Counted from the stretch's first letter, positions 7,325 to 14,429 are shown. The stretch: 27,802 bases of DNA from Thermodesulfobacteriota bacterium (GCA_035325995.1 DAOKYU010000017.1:1-27802); one strand, 5' to 3'. Numbers and translations are program-made. Notes: a model not told the origin generated them from the sequence alone.

Positions 7325-7582
7325 ATGAACGAATTTCCGAAAATCGCCGAGGGCCTCGAAATCAACGAAGTCGAGGACGGGTACGTCATATACCAGAGCG
7401 AAAAAGACAAGGTGCACTACCTTAATAAAACCGCCGTGCTCGTGCTCGAAGCGTGCACGGGCGGGAATTCCACGGCCGAGATAGGCGATATAGTAAAGAC
7501 CGCTTACGGCCTTCCCGAGGTGCCGGAGAAGGAAGTCGCCGACTGCCTCAAGACACTCTTCGACGAGGAACTGATTAAATAA
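7325..7582 (+). CDS. PqqD-family peptide-binding protein
   Basis: The 85-residue product matches PqqD-like proteins: 'V-x-D-G-Y-V-I-Y ... V-H-Y-L-N-K-T-A-V-L-V-L-E' near residues 15-40 corresponds to the beta-hairpin and helix of the fold, and a helical C-terminus ends in LFDEELI. PqqD proteins (RiPP recognition elements) bind leader peptides and present them to modifying enzymes. ATG 7325 is chosen because GGAG (7315-7318) is 6 bp upstream and it gives the usual family length; the frame is open back to 7235 without need. The next gene overlaps its stop codon and encodes an HprK-related kinase, a pairing known as the HprK-related kinase A system. Its likely partners are the leader peptides encoded from 8468 and 13117 onward, which is an inference from context. 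Confidence 0.85.
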   Translation: MNEFPKIAEGLEINEVEDGYVIYQSEKDKVHYLNKTAVLVLEACTGGNSTAEIGDIVKTAYGLPEVPEKEVADCLKTLFDEELIK

Positions 7583-8421
7583 AGTACCAGGCGCATCACC
7601 GGCTTTTACATTCCGGATTCACCATACAGACGGACGACGAAAGGGCTTTCGAGGCCCTTCGTTTCATCACCCATACCGCGTCGCAGGAGGGCTTCCCGCT
7701 GCTCGGCGAGACGGCGTACGAAGTCGCGCCCGAAGGGGAGGGGTACCGCATAGTCGAGGACGGCGCCCGTCCTGGGTACGGCGTCCCGGGCCGGATGGAC
7801 ATGATCAACAGGCTGCTGGCGCTCCTTCATGCGAAGGCGCTCTCACATTTCGAGGGGACGCTCCGCATACACGCCGGGTACGGCGAGCGGGGGGGCCGGC
7901 GGTTTATCGTCGTCGGCGACAAGGGGACGGGGAAGAGCACGCTTATGGTGAAGCTCCTCCTCGGCGGGTTCAGGGTGACGGGCGACGAGCTCGTGCTCGT
8001 AAGGGGCGGCGAGGCGTTCCCCTTCCCGAGACGGTTTCATATAAAGGAGGGCAGCGTGCCGCTCCTGCCCGAGATGGCGGGGCTCTTCGAGACGCTCCCC
8101 TGGAACGATACGACTTACGGGCAGAGGATGTTCTCGTTCTCGCCCATGGACGCCGGGCGCGAGTGGAAGGTGGACGCGGGGAAGATAGACGCGATTTTCC
8201 ACCTCGAGCCCAACCACGGAAGGGAGACGTATATAGAAGAATGCCCGAAATACAGGATGGTGGAGAGGGTGATGCCGATGACGTATCTTTCGGAGACCGA
8301 AGACCACCTGAAGATACCGGCGGTCTGCAGGATCGTCGACGAGGCCGATTGCTACGTGCTCGGGATCGGCGATCTCGACGGCGCCGTGGCTGCTTTACAG
8401 GAAAAAATACCTGTGATATAG
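7579..8421 (+). CDS. HprK-related kinase (apparent AUA start)
   Basis: The 280-residue product has a P-loop GDKGTGKS (about 113-120) in a VVGDKGTGKSTLMVKL context, followed by VTGDELVLV. This arrangement is that of HPr kinase-like proteins and of 'HprK-related kinase A', which phosphorylate an unknown target, possibly a peptide. No ATG, GTG or TTG occurs in frame before ATG 7795, yet the region from 7579 encodes family-like sequence (for example FTIQTDDERAFEALRFI). ATA at 7579 overlaps the PqqD stop and has GAGGAA (7565-7570) 8 bp upstream, so it is the best start. A single G at 7581 would recreate a standard ATGA overlap. If 7795 were the start, the protein would lose its N-terminal 72 residues. 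Confidence 0.8.
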   Translation: MKYQAHHRLLHSGFTIQTDDERAFEALRFITHTASQEGFPLLGETAYEVAPEGEGYRIVEDGARPGYGVPGRMDMINRLLALLHAKALSHFEGTLRIHAGYGERGGRRFIVVGDKGTGKSTLMVKLLLGGFRVTGDELVLVRGGEAFPFPRRFHIKEGSVPLLPEMAGLFETLPWNDTTYGQRMFSFSPMDAGREWKVDAGKIDAIFHLEPNHGRETYIEECPKYRMVERVMPMTYLSETEDHLKIPAVCRIVDEADCYVLGIGDLDGAVAALQEKIPVI

Positions 8422-8467
8422 TCGGAACAAATGCTTTAAAAATCTGATAAGCTATATGGAGGGAAGT

Positions 8468-9088
8468 ATGGCAGATAAGGAGTTTATCGACAAGGTCAAT
8501 CCCGAGAGGCGCGAGTTCCTGGAGAAGCTCACGAAGGGCGCTTTCGTTGTTCCCGCCGTGCTGTCCGTGATGATGCTCAACCAGAAGCTGAGCCTCACGA
8601 CGGCAAACGCACAGAGTAATATCACGATCTGTCTCACGCCGGGCGCGCTGATAGCCACCCCGAACGGCGATATCAGGGTCATGGACCTGAGGCCCGGCAT
8701 GCCGGTTTATTCCATGGACCTCGAAGGGAACCGCGTGGCAGTCCCCGTAGTCATGGCGTCCAGGGTTACAGCCCCTGACACGCACGTCGTCTGCCGCGTC
8801 GTTCTCGAGGACGGGCGCGAGCTATACGTTTCGGGCATACACCCGACGGCGGACGGAAGGGCGATAGACGACCTCGTCCCGGGCGACGGGCTCGACGGGT
8901 CCACGGTCGTATCCGTCGAAAGGGCCGCATACACAGGCGGCTACACGTTCGACCTCCTTCCCGGTGGCGATACCGGCCATTACTGGGCGAACGGTATTCT
9001 CATCGGCAGCACCCTCTCGCCGGAAGCCGGCTTTTACACGTTCGAGCCGGCGGAGCGCGGGCAGGGGGCGCACGCCGAAGGCGTTTAA
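8468..9088 (+). CDS. Hint-domain protein with Tat-like leader
   Basis: The 206-residue product joins the shared leader (residues 1-49, with NPERREFLEK and TTANA) to a Hint domain. The domain starts at Cys55 in CLTPGALIATPNGDIRVMDL, the intein/hedgehog block A pattern. Block B is seen as VSGIHPTADG with His125 and DDLVPGDGL. Block F is seen as TGHYWANGILIG (169-180). The terminal His-Asn of true inteins is replaced by Ile-Gly, so trans-peptide splicing is unlikely, while N-S acyl shift and cleavage at Cys55 remain possible. The twin arginine (14-15) suggests export of a folded domain by Tat. GGAGG lies 5 bp before ATG 8468; ATG 8456 overlaps that site and is rejected. It lies 46 bp after the kinase gene. 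Confidence 0.82.
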   Translation: MADKEFIDKVNPERREFLEKLTKGAFVVPAVLSVMMLNQKLSLTTANAQSNITICLTPGALIATPNGDIRVMDLRPGMPVYSMDLEGNRVAVPVVMASRVTAPDTHVVCRVVLEDGRELYVSGIHPTADGRAIDDLVPGDGLDGSTVVSVERAAYTGGYTFDLLPGGDTGHYWANGILIGSTLSPEAGFYTFEPAERGQGAHAEGV

Positions 9089-9106
9089 GACGCCGGGGAG
9101 ATAAAT

Positions 9107-9204
9107 GGCGGGCGGTCCGGTTTTGAGACGTAAGCCGGCTGCCCGTGTATCCCGGACAGTCGATCTTTCCGGGCATTGTACGGCTTTACGCCCGCCCGGT
9201 TTTT
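9107..9204 (+). terminator. three-tier hairpin ending in a T-tract after the Hint gene
   Basis: GGCGGGCG (9107-9114) pairs with CGCCCGCC (9189-9196). TAAGCCG (9131-9137) pairs with CGGCTTTA (9181-9188) with one bulge. CCCGGA (9151-9156) pairs with TCCGGG (9168-9173). Five T residues follow at 9200-9204. It may be an elaborate terminator or a structured RNA that controls expression of the glycosyltransferases. Confidence 0.5.
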
Positions 9205-9292
9205 AATGTAAGGCCGGCGGTTGACGCCTGCACGCGGTCCAGTATTTCCATCCTTTAAAATCAGTTAGACTTTATCGAAGGTGTGACAGAGA

Positions 9293-10414
9293 TTGAGCGG
9301 CAAGTTGATAAGCGCGGCGATGATAGTGCGTAACGAGGAGAGGTTCCTCGAAGGATGCCTCGAGTCGCTCCGGAGCGTCGTAGACGAAGTGGTAGTGGTG
9401 GATACCGGCTCTTCGGACACGTCGAAAGACATAGCGCTTTCCTACGGCGCCCGGGTGTTCGATTTCCCCTGGAACGGCAGCTTCGCCGACGCGCGCAACG
9501 AGGCCATCGGGCGCTCGGAAGGCAGGTGGATCCTCTACATCGACGCCGACGAAAGGTTCGTCTCCGGCGGGAGGGCCGCGGTCGAGGCCGAGCTGTCCCG
9601 CCCCGGATACGCGGCGCACACCGTAAAATTCCATCCCATAACGGGCTACACGTCGTACAGGGAATACAGGATATTTCTCAACGATCCGCGCATAAGGTTC
9701 GAGGGAGTGATACACGAATCCATGGTCGCGGGAATGAACGATGCGGCCGAGGAGGACGGGCTCGCCATAGGCGACAGCCCGTTCTCGATAATACACACGG
9801 GCTACGACGGCGAGCTCACGCACAAGCACGAGAGGAACCTCCCGCTCCTTATAAAACAGATAGAAAACGACCCGGAGCGGATGTATCTCAGGTGGCAGCT
9901 CGGGGTCGCCATGAAGGGGCTCGGCGACGCCCGGGGGGCCGAGAGGGCGTGGACCGAGGCGCTCCGGATGACGCGCGCGAAGGATATTTCTAACGTGACG
10001 CACGAGGACAGCCACGTTTATTACGAGATGATATGCCTCCTCGCCGAGAGGGGCGGGGACATCGGCCCGCTGCTCGAAGAGGCGCTTTCGCTCTTTCCTG
10101 ACAACTACCTCTTCATATGGACGCGCGCCAGGGCGCTCGTGCGCGAGGGCCGGTTCGAGGAGGCGGCCCCGGTATTCGAATCGCTGCTGTCGATAGACCC
10201 CGATACGCTCACGGGCCCTCTCGCCTACAACGCCGGCATATTCGGCGAGCTCTCGCACGAGCCGCTGGCCGGGTGTTACTTCAAACTCGGGAGGCTCGCC
10301 GAGAGCGAGGCGCATTACGCCCGGGCCCTCGGCCTCGACCCGGATAATACGGAATACAAGACGAAGCTGATGTTTGTTAGGGCGATGCTCGGCAGGGCGA
10401 AGGCGACTTCATGA
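9293..10414 (+). CDS. family 2 glycosyltransferase with C-terminal TPR
   Basis: The 373-residue protein opens with LISAAMIVRNEERFLEGCLE, followed by VVDTGSSDTSKDIA and LYIDADERF (DAD at 84-86, metal and sugar-nucleotide binding). These are the GT2/GT-A motifs. The C-terminal ~110 residues hold tetratricopeptide-like helices (FIWTRARALVREGRFEEAAP and LAGCYFKLGRLAESEAHYAR). GT2-TPR proteins include SunS, which glycosylates the peptide sublancin, so peptide glycosylation is a plausible role here. TTG 9293 is preferred because ATG 9320 would remove the first beta-strand; GAAGGTG lies ~10 bp upstream. The downstream gene starts within its stop codon (ATGA overlap), showing coupled translation. Confidence 0.88.
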   Translation: MSGKLISAAMIVRNEERFLEGCLESLRSVVDEVVVVDTGSSDTSKDIALSYGARVFDFPWNGSFADARNEAIGRSEGRWILYIDADERFVSGGRAAVEAELSRPGYAAHTVKFHPITGYTSYREYRIFLNDPRIRFEGVIHESMVAGMNDAAEEDGLAIGDSPFSIIHTGYDGELTHKHERNLPLLIKQIENDPERMYLRWQLGVAMKGLGDARGAERAWTEALRMTRAKDISNVTHEDSHVYYEMICLLAERGGDIGPLLEEALSLFPDNYLFIWTRARALVREGRFEEAAPVFESLLSIDPDTLTGPLAYNAGIFGELSHEPLAGCYFKLGRLAESEAHYARALGLDPDNTEYKTKLMFVRAMLGRAKATS

Positions 10415-11142
10415 GCGAAGAGCCGCTGGTATCGTGCCTGTGCGTAACGCTCGGAAGGCCCCGGCTCCTCGAAAGGGCGATCCGGTGCTTTCGCGGGCAG
10501 GCCTATCCCCGAAAGGAGCTCGTCGTAATCTACGAGAGCTTCGATCAGCCGACGAAAGACGTCCTCGACGGCATCGACGACCCGGACATAGTCAGGATAG
10601 AGGCGCCGGACGATCCCGGCGTCACGCTCGGCTCCCTCAGGAACATGGCCGTTTCGAAGTGCTCGGGCGAGTATTTCTGCCAGTGGGACGACGACGATTA
10701 TTCGCACCCCGGGCGCATAGCGTTCCAGATGGGCGTCATCGAGCAGTCGGGCCTGCCGGCGTGCATACTGATGCAGTGGTTCATATTCGACGAGGCCGGG
10801 GGGAGGGCGTATCTCTCGAACCGGAGGCCGTGGGAGGGGGGGCTTCTTTGCAAGACTTCCCTCATAGAGGAGGGAATCGAGTACGACGACCTCAAGGTCG
10901 GCGAGGACACGCCGCTCGTAAGGAAGCTCTTTTCGAAAGGTCTCGTCTTTCCTGTTATAATGCCAAGGTTGTATATATATACCTACCACGGCGGAAACAC
11001 CTGGTCGCGGACGCACTGGGAGAAGATATTCGCGTCGTCGAAGCCGCTTTCGGACGAGTCGTCGCGGCTCATACGCGGCATACTCGACGGCACGTACGAC
11101 ACCGCGCAGGCAGCCGAAATCCTGGACGGGATTTCGGATTGA
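10411..11142 (+). CDS. family 2 glycosyltransferase
   Basis: The 243-residue product begins LVSCLCVTLGRPRLLERAIR, a standard GT2 first strand and helix. It carries LRNMAVSKCSGEYFCQWDDDDYSHP with the acidic DDDD cluster at residues 93-96 serving as the DxD motif. A later HGGNTW segment fits the acceptor side of GT-A enzymes. It probably transfers a sugar from a nucleotide donor in the cytoplasm. ATG 10411 overlaps the TGA of the preceding glycosyltransferase, so the two are translationally coupled. The next gene starts 19 bp after its stop. Acceptor unknown; neighbouring leader peptides, especially the Thr-rich collagen-like one, are candidates. Confidence 0.87.
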   Translation: MSEEPLVSCLCVTLGRPRLLERAIRCFRGQAYPRKELVVIYESFDQPTKDVLDGIDDPDIVRIEAPDDPGVTLGSLRNMAVSKCSGEYFCQWDDDDYSHPGRIAFQMGVIEQSGLPACILMQWFIFDEAGGRAYLSNRRPWEGGLLCKTSLIEEGIEYDDLKVGEDTPLVRKLFSKGLVFPVIMPRLYIYTYHGGNTWSRTHWEKIFASSKPLSDESSRLIRGILDGTYDTAQAAEILDGISD

Positions 11143-11161
11143 AATCCGCCGCGTATTGAAA

Positions 11162-12922
11162 ATGGCCATACCGAAAATTATCCACCAGACGTGCAAGAGC
11201 ACTATGGAGCTTTCGCCCGATCTCGCCGCTTTCGTCGAAAGGGTTGCCGCGCTCCACCCCGGGTGGGAGCACAGGCTATACGGCGACGCCGAATGCAGGG
11301 CGGCGGTCGAGAGGATATTCCCGGCCCTCCTGCCTCTCTACGACGCGTCGCTCCCGATACAGAAGACGGATATATTCCGCGTCGTCGCGGTCTACGGCGA
11401 CGGGGGATTCTATCTCGATACGGACGTCGAGTGCAGGATCCCGCTCGATGATCTCTCGGAGTTCAGGGCGGTGTTCGGCGAGGAGGCGACGCTTTCCCCC
11501 GAAGAGGCCGCCGGGCGGGGGCTCGAAAGCCCGCTCAGGGTCGGGAACTACGCCTTCGGGAGCGAGCCGGGCCACCCGTTCCTCCTCGGGATCATAGAAG
11601 GCATGGCCGCTCAGGCGGGGCGGGAAATAAAGGCCGAGGAGGACATACTCGAATCGACGGGGCCTGGGCTCGTGACGGCCGTCTATACGAAATACGGGAG
11701 GGGTATGAAGGACGTCGTCGTGATCCCGAACAAGGACAGGACGTGCCCGGTTTGCCGCGCCCTTTCGTGCCATTTCGGGAGCTACGCCGTCCACGCCCAC
11801 GCCGGCTCGTGGAGGTGGGAAAACCTGAAGGGCCGAGCGGCTCCGCCCCCCGGCCCGAGGCGTATAAGCAATGAGGAGCTGGATGCGCTCCGCCGCGACG
11901 TCGCGCTTCGGAGATGCGCGGACGGCGGAGAGGGGGACGACGGCATATGCCTTCTCGACGTTTACGGCGACGATCCCCCCTTCGACGGGCTTTCGACCGT
12001 ATTCGGCCGCGCGGCGGCGCTTTTCCGGAAGGAGCGCGACACCTCCGGGACGAGCGGAAAGAAGGTCCTGATGGCCTTCATGCCAGGCGACCACGAAGTA
12101 AAGCTCTCGCCGCGTAACACGAACGTCATTTACACGACGTACGAGACGACGAGGATCCCCTCTATCTGGGTGCGGCAGATAAACGGGCATTACCACCGCT
12201 GCATCGTTCCGCATGGTTATGTGAAGGAGGCGTTCCTGGCGTCGGGCGTAAAGGCGCCGATAGAGGTGATACACCAGGGATTCACTCGTCACAGGAGGCT
12301 CCCCGAGCAGGCGCGCGGGGCGGAGAAAGGCATATTCAGGATAGGATTCCTCGGCGTCCCGTACAGGAGAAAGAACCTCTTCAAGCTCTACCAGGCGTGC
12401 GCCGACCTCGTGAAGGAAATCCCCGGCCTCAGACTTGCGGTGCATTCGTCCGTAATGTTCGATCACCTTTACACCAAGGAGATAGCCCTCATCGCGAATT
12501 CTTCTTTCGTCGAATGGACGCAGGGGACGCTGGACGAGGAGGGGACTTCCGAGTGGTACGCGAGGCTTTCGTGCTATGCCTTCCCTTCGAGCGGGGAGGG
12601 ATGGTCGTTCACCCCGAGGGAGAGCCTCTACCTAGGCATACCGACACTCATCACGGACATTCCCGTCCACGACGAGCTCGTAAGCTCCGGGTATTACAGG
12701 GTTATTCCCGTCTCGGGGATGGATAAGGCCGAGGACTACTGGGGCGACTGCGGCGAGTGGAATACCGTTTCCGTGAAGGACATCAGGGAAGCGATCGCGG
12801 ACGTATATTCGAACTACGGGATGCGTCTGGTAAGGGCTCTTCAAGGGGCGGCGTGGATAGAGAACAGGTGGACGAACGAGAGCTCGCAGCAGAGGCTCCT
12901 CGAATTCATGCGCTCGCTCTGA
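11162..12922 (+). CDS. two-domain glycosyltransferase: GT32 (OCH1-like) plus GT4-like
   Basis: The 586-residue protein has an N-terminal domain starting MAIPKIIHQTCKS with KTDIFRVVAVYGDGGFYLDTD (DTD at 86-88). This is the Gly_transf_sug/OCH1-like GT32 signature. From about residue 390, KGIFRIGFLG, the C-terminal part resembles a GT-B enzyme of the GT4 type. It contains EGWSFTPRE, an EX7E motif with Glu479 and Glu487, followed by SLYLGIPTLITD. Two enzymes of different fold are therefore fused, implying two successive sugar transfers on one acceptor. ATG 11162 is chosen over TTG 11156, which would add two residues. It is the last gene of the glycosyltransferase trio. The intermediate segment (about 230-385) is less recognisable. 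Confidence 0.85.
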   Translation: MAIPKIIHQTCKSTMELSPDLAAFVERVAALHPGWEHRLYGDAECRAAVERIFPALLPLYDASLPIQKTDIFRVVAVYGDGGFYLDTDVECRIPLDDLSEFRAVFGEEATLSPEEAAGRGLESPLRVGNYAFGSEPGHPFLLGIIEGMAAQAGREIKAEEDILESTGPGLVTAVYTKYGRGMKDVVVIPNKDRTCPVCRALSCHFGSYAVHAHAGSWRWENLKGRAAPPPGPRRISNEELDALRRDVALRRCADGGEGDDGICLLDVYGDDPPFDGLSTVFGRAAALFRKERDTSGTSGKKVLMAFMPGDHEVKLSPRNTNVIYTTYETTRIPSIWVRQINGHYHRCIVPHGYVKEAFLASGVKAPIEVIHQGFTRHRRLPEQARGAEKGIFRIGFLGVPYRRKNLFKLYQACADLVKEIPGLRLAVHSSVMFDHLYTKEIALIANSSFVEWTQGTLDEEGTSEWYARLSCYAFPSSGEGWSFTPRESLYLGIPTLITDIPVHDELVSSGYYRVIPVSGMDKAEDYWGDCGEWNTVSVKDIREAIADVYSNYGMRLVRALQGAAWIENRWTNESSQQRLLEFMRSL

Positions 12923-13023
12923 ACGGCGTCCACCCCCGGCGTTGGTTATAAACCGCTGCGGGAAATTTTCGAACCCCCTCAATTCGCTTGTCTTGTATTT
13001 ACGTATGTGTTAAATTTTGAGAA

Positions 13024-13104
13024 GTGTTGTGATTTGAATCTTTGTGTTGTGATTTGAATCTTTGTGTTGTGGTTTGAATCTTTCGTGTTGTGGTTTGAAT
13101 CTTT
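13024..13104 (+). repeat. four tandem copies of a 20-bp repeat in the 5' leader
   Basis: GTGTTGTGATTTGAATCTTT occurs at 13024, 13044 and, with A to G, at 13064. A fourth copy beginning at 13085 follows one extra C. The array ends directly at the AAGGAGG (13105-13111) of the next gene, so it lies in the untranslated leader or promoter. Regular 20-bp spacing could place copies on one face of the helix. Confidence 0.9.
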
Positions 13105-13116
13105 AAGGAGGATTTC

Positions 13117-13296
13117 ATGGGCGACGAAAAGAAGATTCCGGGGAACGTAAACCCCGAGAGGCGCGAATTCCTCGAAAAGATCACGAAAGGCGCTTTCGTG
13201 ATACCGGCCGTGTTTTCCGTCATGATGCTCAACCAGAAGCTCAACCTCACGACGGCCAACGCGCAGAGTAACCAAAACGGCATTAACGGTTTTTAA
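13117..13296 (+). CDS. leader peptide A (Tat-like precursor)
   Basis: The 59-residue peptide starts MGDEKKIPGNVNPERREFLE, continues with the variant KITKGAFVIPAVFSVMMLNQ, and ends its conserved part at KLNLTTANAQSN. Only QNGINGF follows. RRxFL resembles the twin-arginine motif, GAFVIPAVFSVMML is the hydrophobic stretch, and ANA is a signal-peptidase-like site that would release about ten residues. AAGGAGG ends 5 bp before ATG 13117. It is the first of five tandem leader genes after the glycosyltransferases and is preceded by the 20-bp repeat array. It shares the FVIPAVFS variant with peptide E. The product could be a modified peptide, a small exported peptide, or a membrane peptide. Confidence 0.82.
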   Translation: MGDEKKIPGNVNPERREFLEKITKGAFVIPAVFSVMMLNQKLNLTTANAQSNQNGINGF

Positions 13297-13314
13297 CAAA
13301 AATGTGGAGGAGTC

Positions 13315-13479
13315 ATGGACGATAACAGGATTCCCGGCAACGTTAACCCCGAGAGGCGCGAGTTTCTCGAAAAGCTCACGAAGGGTGCTTTTGTCGTGCC
13401 GGCCGTGCTGTCGGTGATGATGCTTAACCAGAAGCTCAATCTCGCCACGGCCAACGCCCAGAGTAACCAGCCTGGTTGA
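13315..13479 (+). CDS. leader peptide B (Tat-like precursor)
   Basis: This 54-residue peptide reads MDDNRIPGNVNPERREFLEK at its start. The FVVPAVLS variant of the hydrophobic stretch follows, then LNLATANAQSN. Just QPG comes after the conserved SN, the smallest tail but one in the set. It carries an Ala in place of the first Thr of the TTANA segment. GGAGG sits 4-5 bp upstream of ATG 13315. It follows peptide A by 18 bp, so both are probably on one transcript. Near-identity to its neighbours at DNA level indicates recent tandem duplication. Function unknown. Confidence 0.8.
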   Translation: MDDNRIPGNVNPERREFLEKLTKGAFVVPAVLSVMMLNQKLNLATANAQSNQPG

Positions 13480-13509
13480 TAAAATTTTGTAAACATCAAG
13501 GAGGATCAT

Positions 13510-13671
13510 ATGGACGAAAAGAAGATTCCGGCCAACGTAAGCCCCGAGAGGCGCGAGTTTCTCGAAAAGCTCACGAAGGGCGCTTTCGTGGTTCCGGCGG
13601 TGCTGTCGGTGATGATGCTTAACCAGAAGCTCAACCTCACGACGGCCAACGCCCAGAGCAATATTTTCTAG
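13510..13671 (+). CDS. leader peptide C (Tat-like precursor)
   Basis: The 53-residue peptide begins MDEKKIPANVSPERREFLEK and carries the FVVPAVLS hydrophobic variant. It ends ANAQSNIF, leaving just two residues after the conserved SN. AAGGAGG (13498-13504) lies 5 bp upstream of ATG 13510. It shares the 'IPANVSPERR' N-terminus with peptide D rather than with A and B. Such a short tail argues that, if a core peptide exists, modification may involve the conserved NLTTANAQSN region itself or that the peptide works as a membrane element. This is inference. Confidence 0.8.
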   Translation: MDEKKIPANVSPERREFLEKLTKGAFVVPAVLSVMMLNQKLNLTTANAQSNIF

Positions 13672-13722
13672 GTTACCCCCGAATCCGTCCTGATTATTTC
13701 CGGGGCGGCGGGTGGAGGGTCC

Positions 13723-13962
13723 TTGAGCGACCACAGGAAAATTCCGGCCAACGTAAGCCCCGAGAGGCGCGAGTTTCTCGAAAGGCTTACGAAGGGCGCT
13801 TTCGTAGTACCTGCCGTGCTGTCCGTGATGATGCTGAACCAGAAGCTCAACCTCACGACGGCCAACGCGCAGAGCAATCAGACAGGTCCCACAGGTCCGA
13901 TTGGTCCGACGGGTATACCTGGTCCGACAGGTCAACCCGGGCCGACAGGTGCGCCGGGTTGA
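13723..13962 (+). CDS. leader peptide D with collagen-like tail
   Basis: The 79-residue product starts at TTG 13723 (GGAGG 4 bp upstream), giving MSDHRKIPANVSPERREFLE. After the common leader and ANAQSNQT come eight G-X-Y triplets, from Gly55 to the final Gly79, with GPT four times and GPI, GIP, GQP and GAP once each. Gly-X-Y repeats with Thr in the third place form collagen-like triple helices in bacteria. In Bacillus BclA the Thr residues of GPT triplets carry O-linked sugars. Three glycosyltransferases lie just upstream, so glycosylation of this tail is a specific, testable idea. The tail looks short for a stable triple helix unless modified or assembled with others. Confidence 0.8.
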   Translation: MSDHRKIPANVSPERREFLERLTKGAFVVPAVLSVMMLNQKLNLTTANAQSNQTGPTGPIGPTGIPGPTGQPGPTGAPG

Positions 13963-14011
13963 GCCGGCAGCAATGCAAGACCTGATTAAACGACAGTATT
14001 GTGGAGGCTAT

Positions 14012-14176
14012 ATGAGCGACAAGGAAACATTCGATAAGGTAAACCCCGAAAGGCGCAATTTCCTCGAGAAGATCACCAAGGGCGCTTTCGTGATACCGGC
14101 CGTTTTTTCGGTGATGATGCTCAACCAGAAGCTGAACCTCACGACGGCCAACGCCGCGAGCAACCAGGAAAACTAA
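14012..14176 (+). CDS. leader peptide E (Tat-like precursor)
   Basis: This 54-residue peptide begins MSDKETFDKVNPERRNFLEK. It resembles the N-terminus of the Hint protein (FIDKVNPERREF) more than those of peptides A-D, yet it carries the FVIPAVFS variant found in peptide A. It differs from all others at the cleavage-like site, with ANAASN in place of ANAQSN, and ends QEN. GGAGG (14003-14007) is 4 bp before ATG 14012. It is the last of the tandem set; the 253 bp that follow before the nucleotidyltransferase hold no other gene. Confidence 0.8.
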   Translation: MSDKETFDKVNPERRNFLEKITKGAFVIPAVFSVMMLNQKLNLTTANAASNQEN

Positions 14177-14429
14177 ACACAGCGGCGGAATTGTTTTAGA
14201 GTTTGGCAGGCGAGCTGCGTGCTCGTCGTGAATATAACGAATCTGCGGAGCTTCGCTTTTTTATTTTCATTACTCTCCCTTCCAGACGCGGGCAGCCGTT
14301 TTCCCGTTCCGCCCCGGCCTTGCGATAGATTTTCCCCCGCCTGTAGTTTTCAAGCCTTCCGGGATTTTTTATTTACGGTCCGTCCGGGATGACTGGAATA
14401 CAGCTTTAAATTCCTGATACTATCTTAAG

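Noticed and set aside
7579..7795. Frameshift at the start of the HprK-related kinase
   Set aside because: The frame is open and family-like from 7579 onward, and no other frame gives an ATG continuing into it; an altered start codon explains it better.
8456..8467. ATG 8456 as the start of the Hint protein
   Set aside because: It overlaps the Shine-Dalgarno sequence that serves ATG 8468, and the other leader peptides begin like MADKE/MSDKE.
9272..10315. 347-codon minus-strand frame opposite the TPR glycosyltransferase
   Set aside because: Same antisense effect; the plus strand carries complete GT2 motifs.
13024..13104. Possible CRISPR array
   Set aside because: The 20-bp units are directly tandem, with no spacers, and no cas genes are present.
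14230..14275. Terminator after peptide E (GCGGAGCTTCGC then TTTTTTATTTT)
   Set aside because: The palindrome has no loop and a short stem; the T-rich run alone is not enough.
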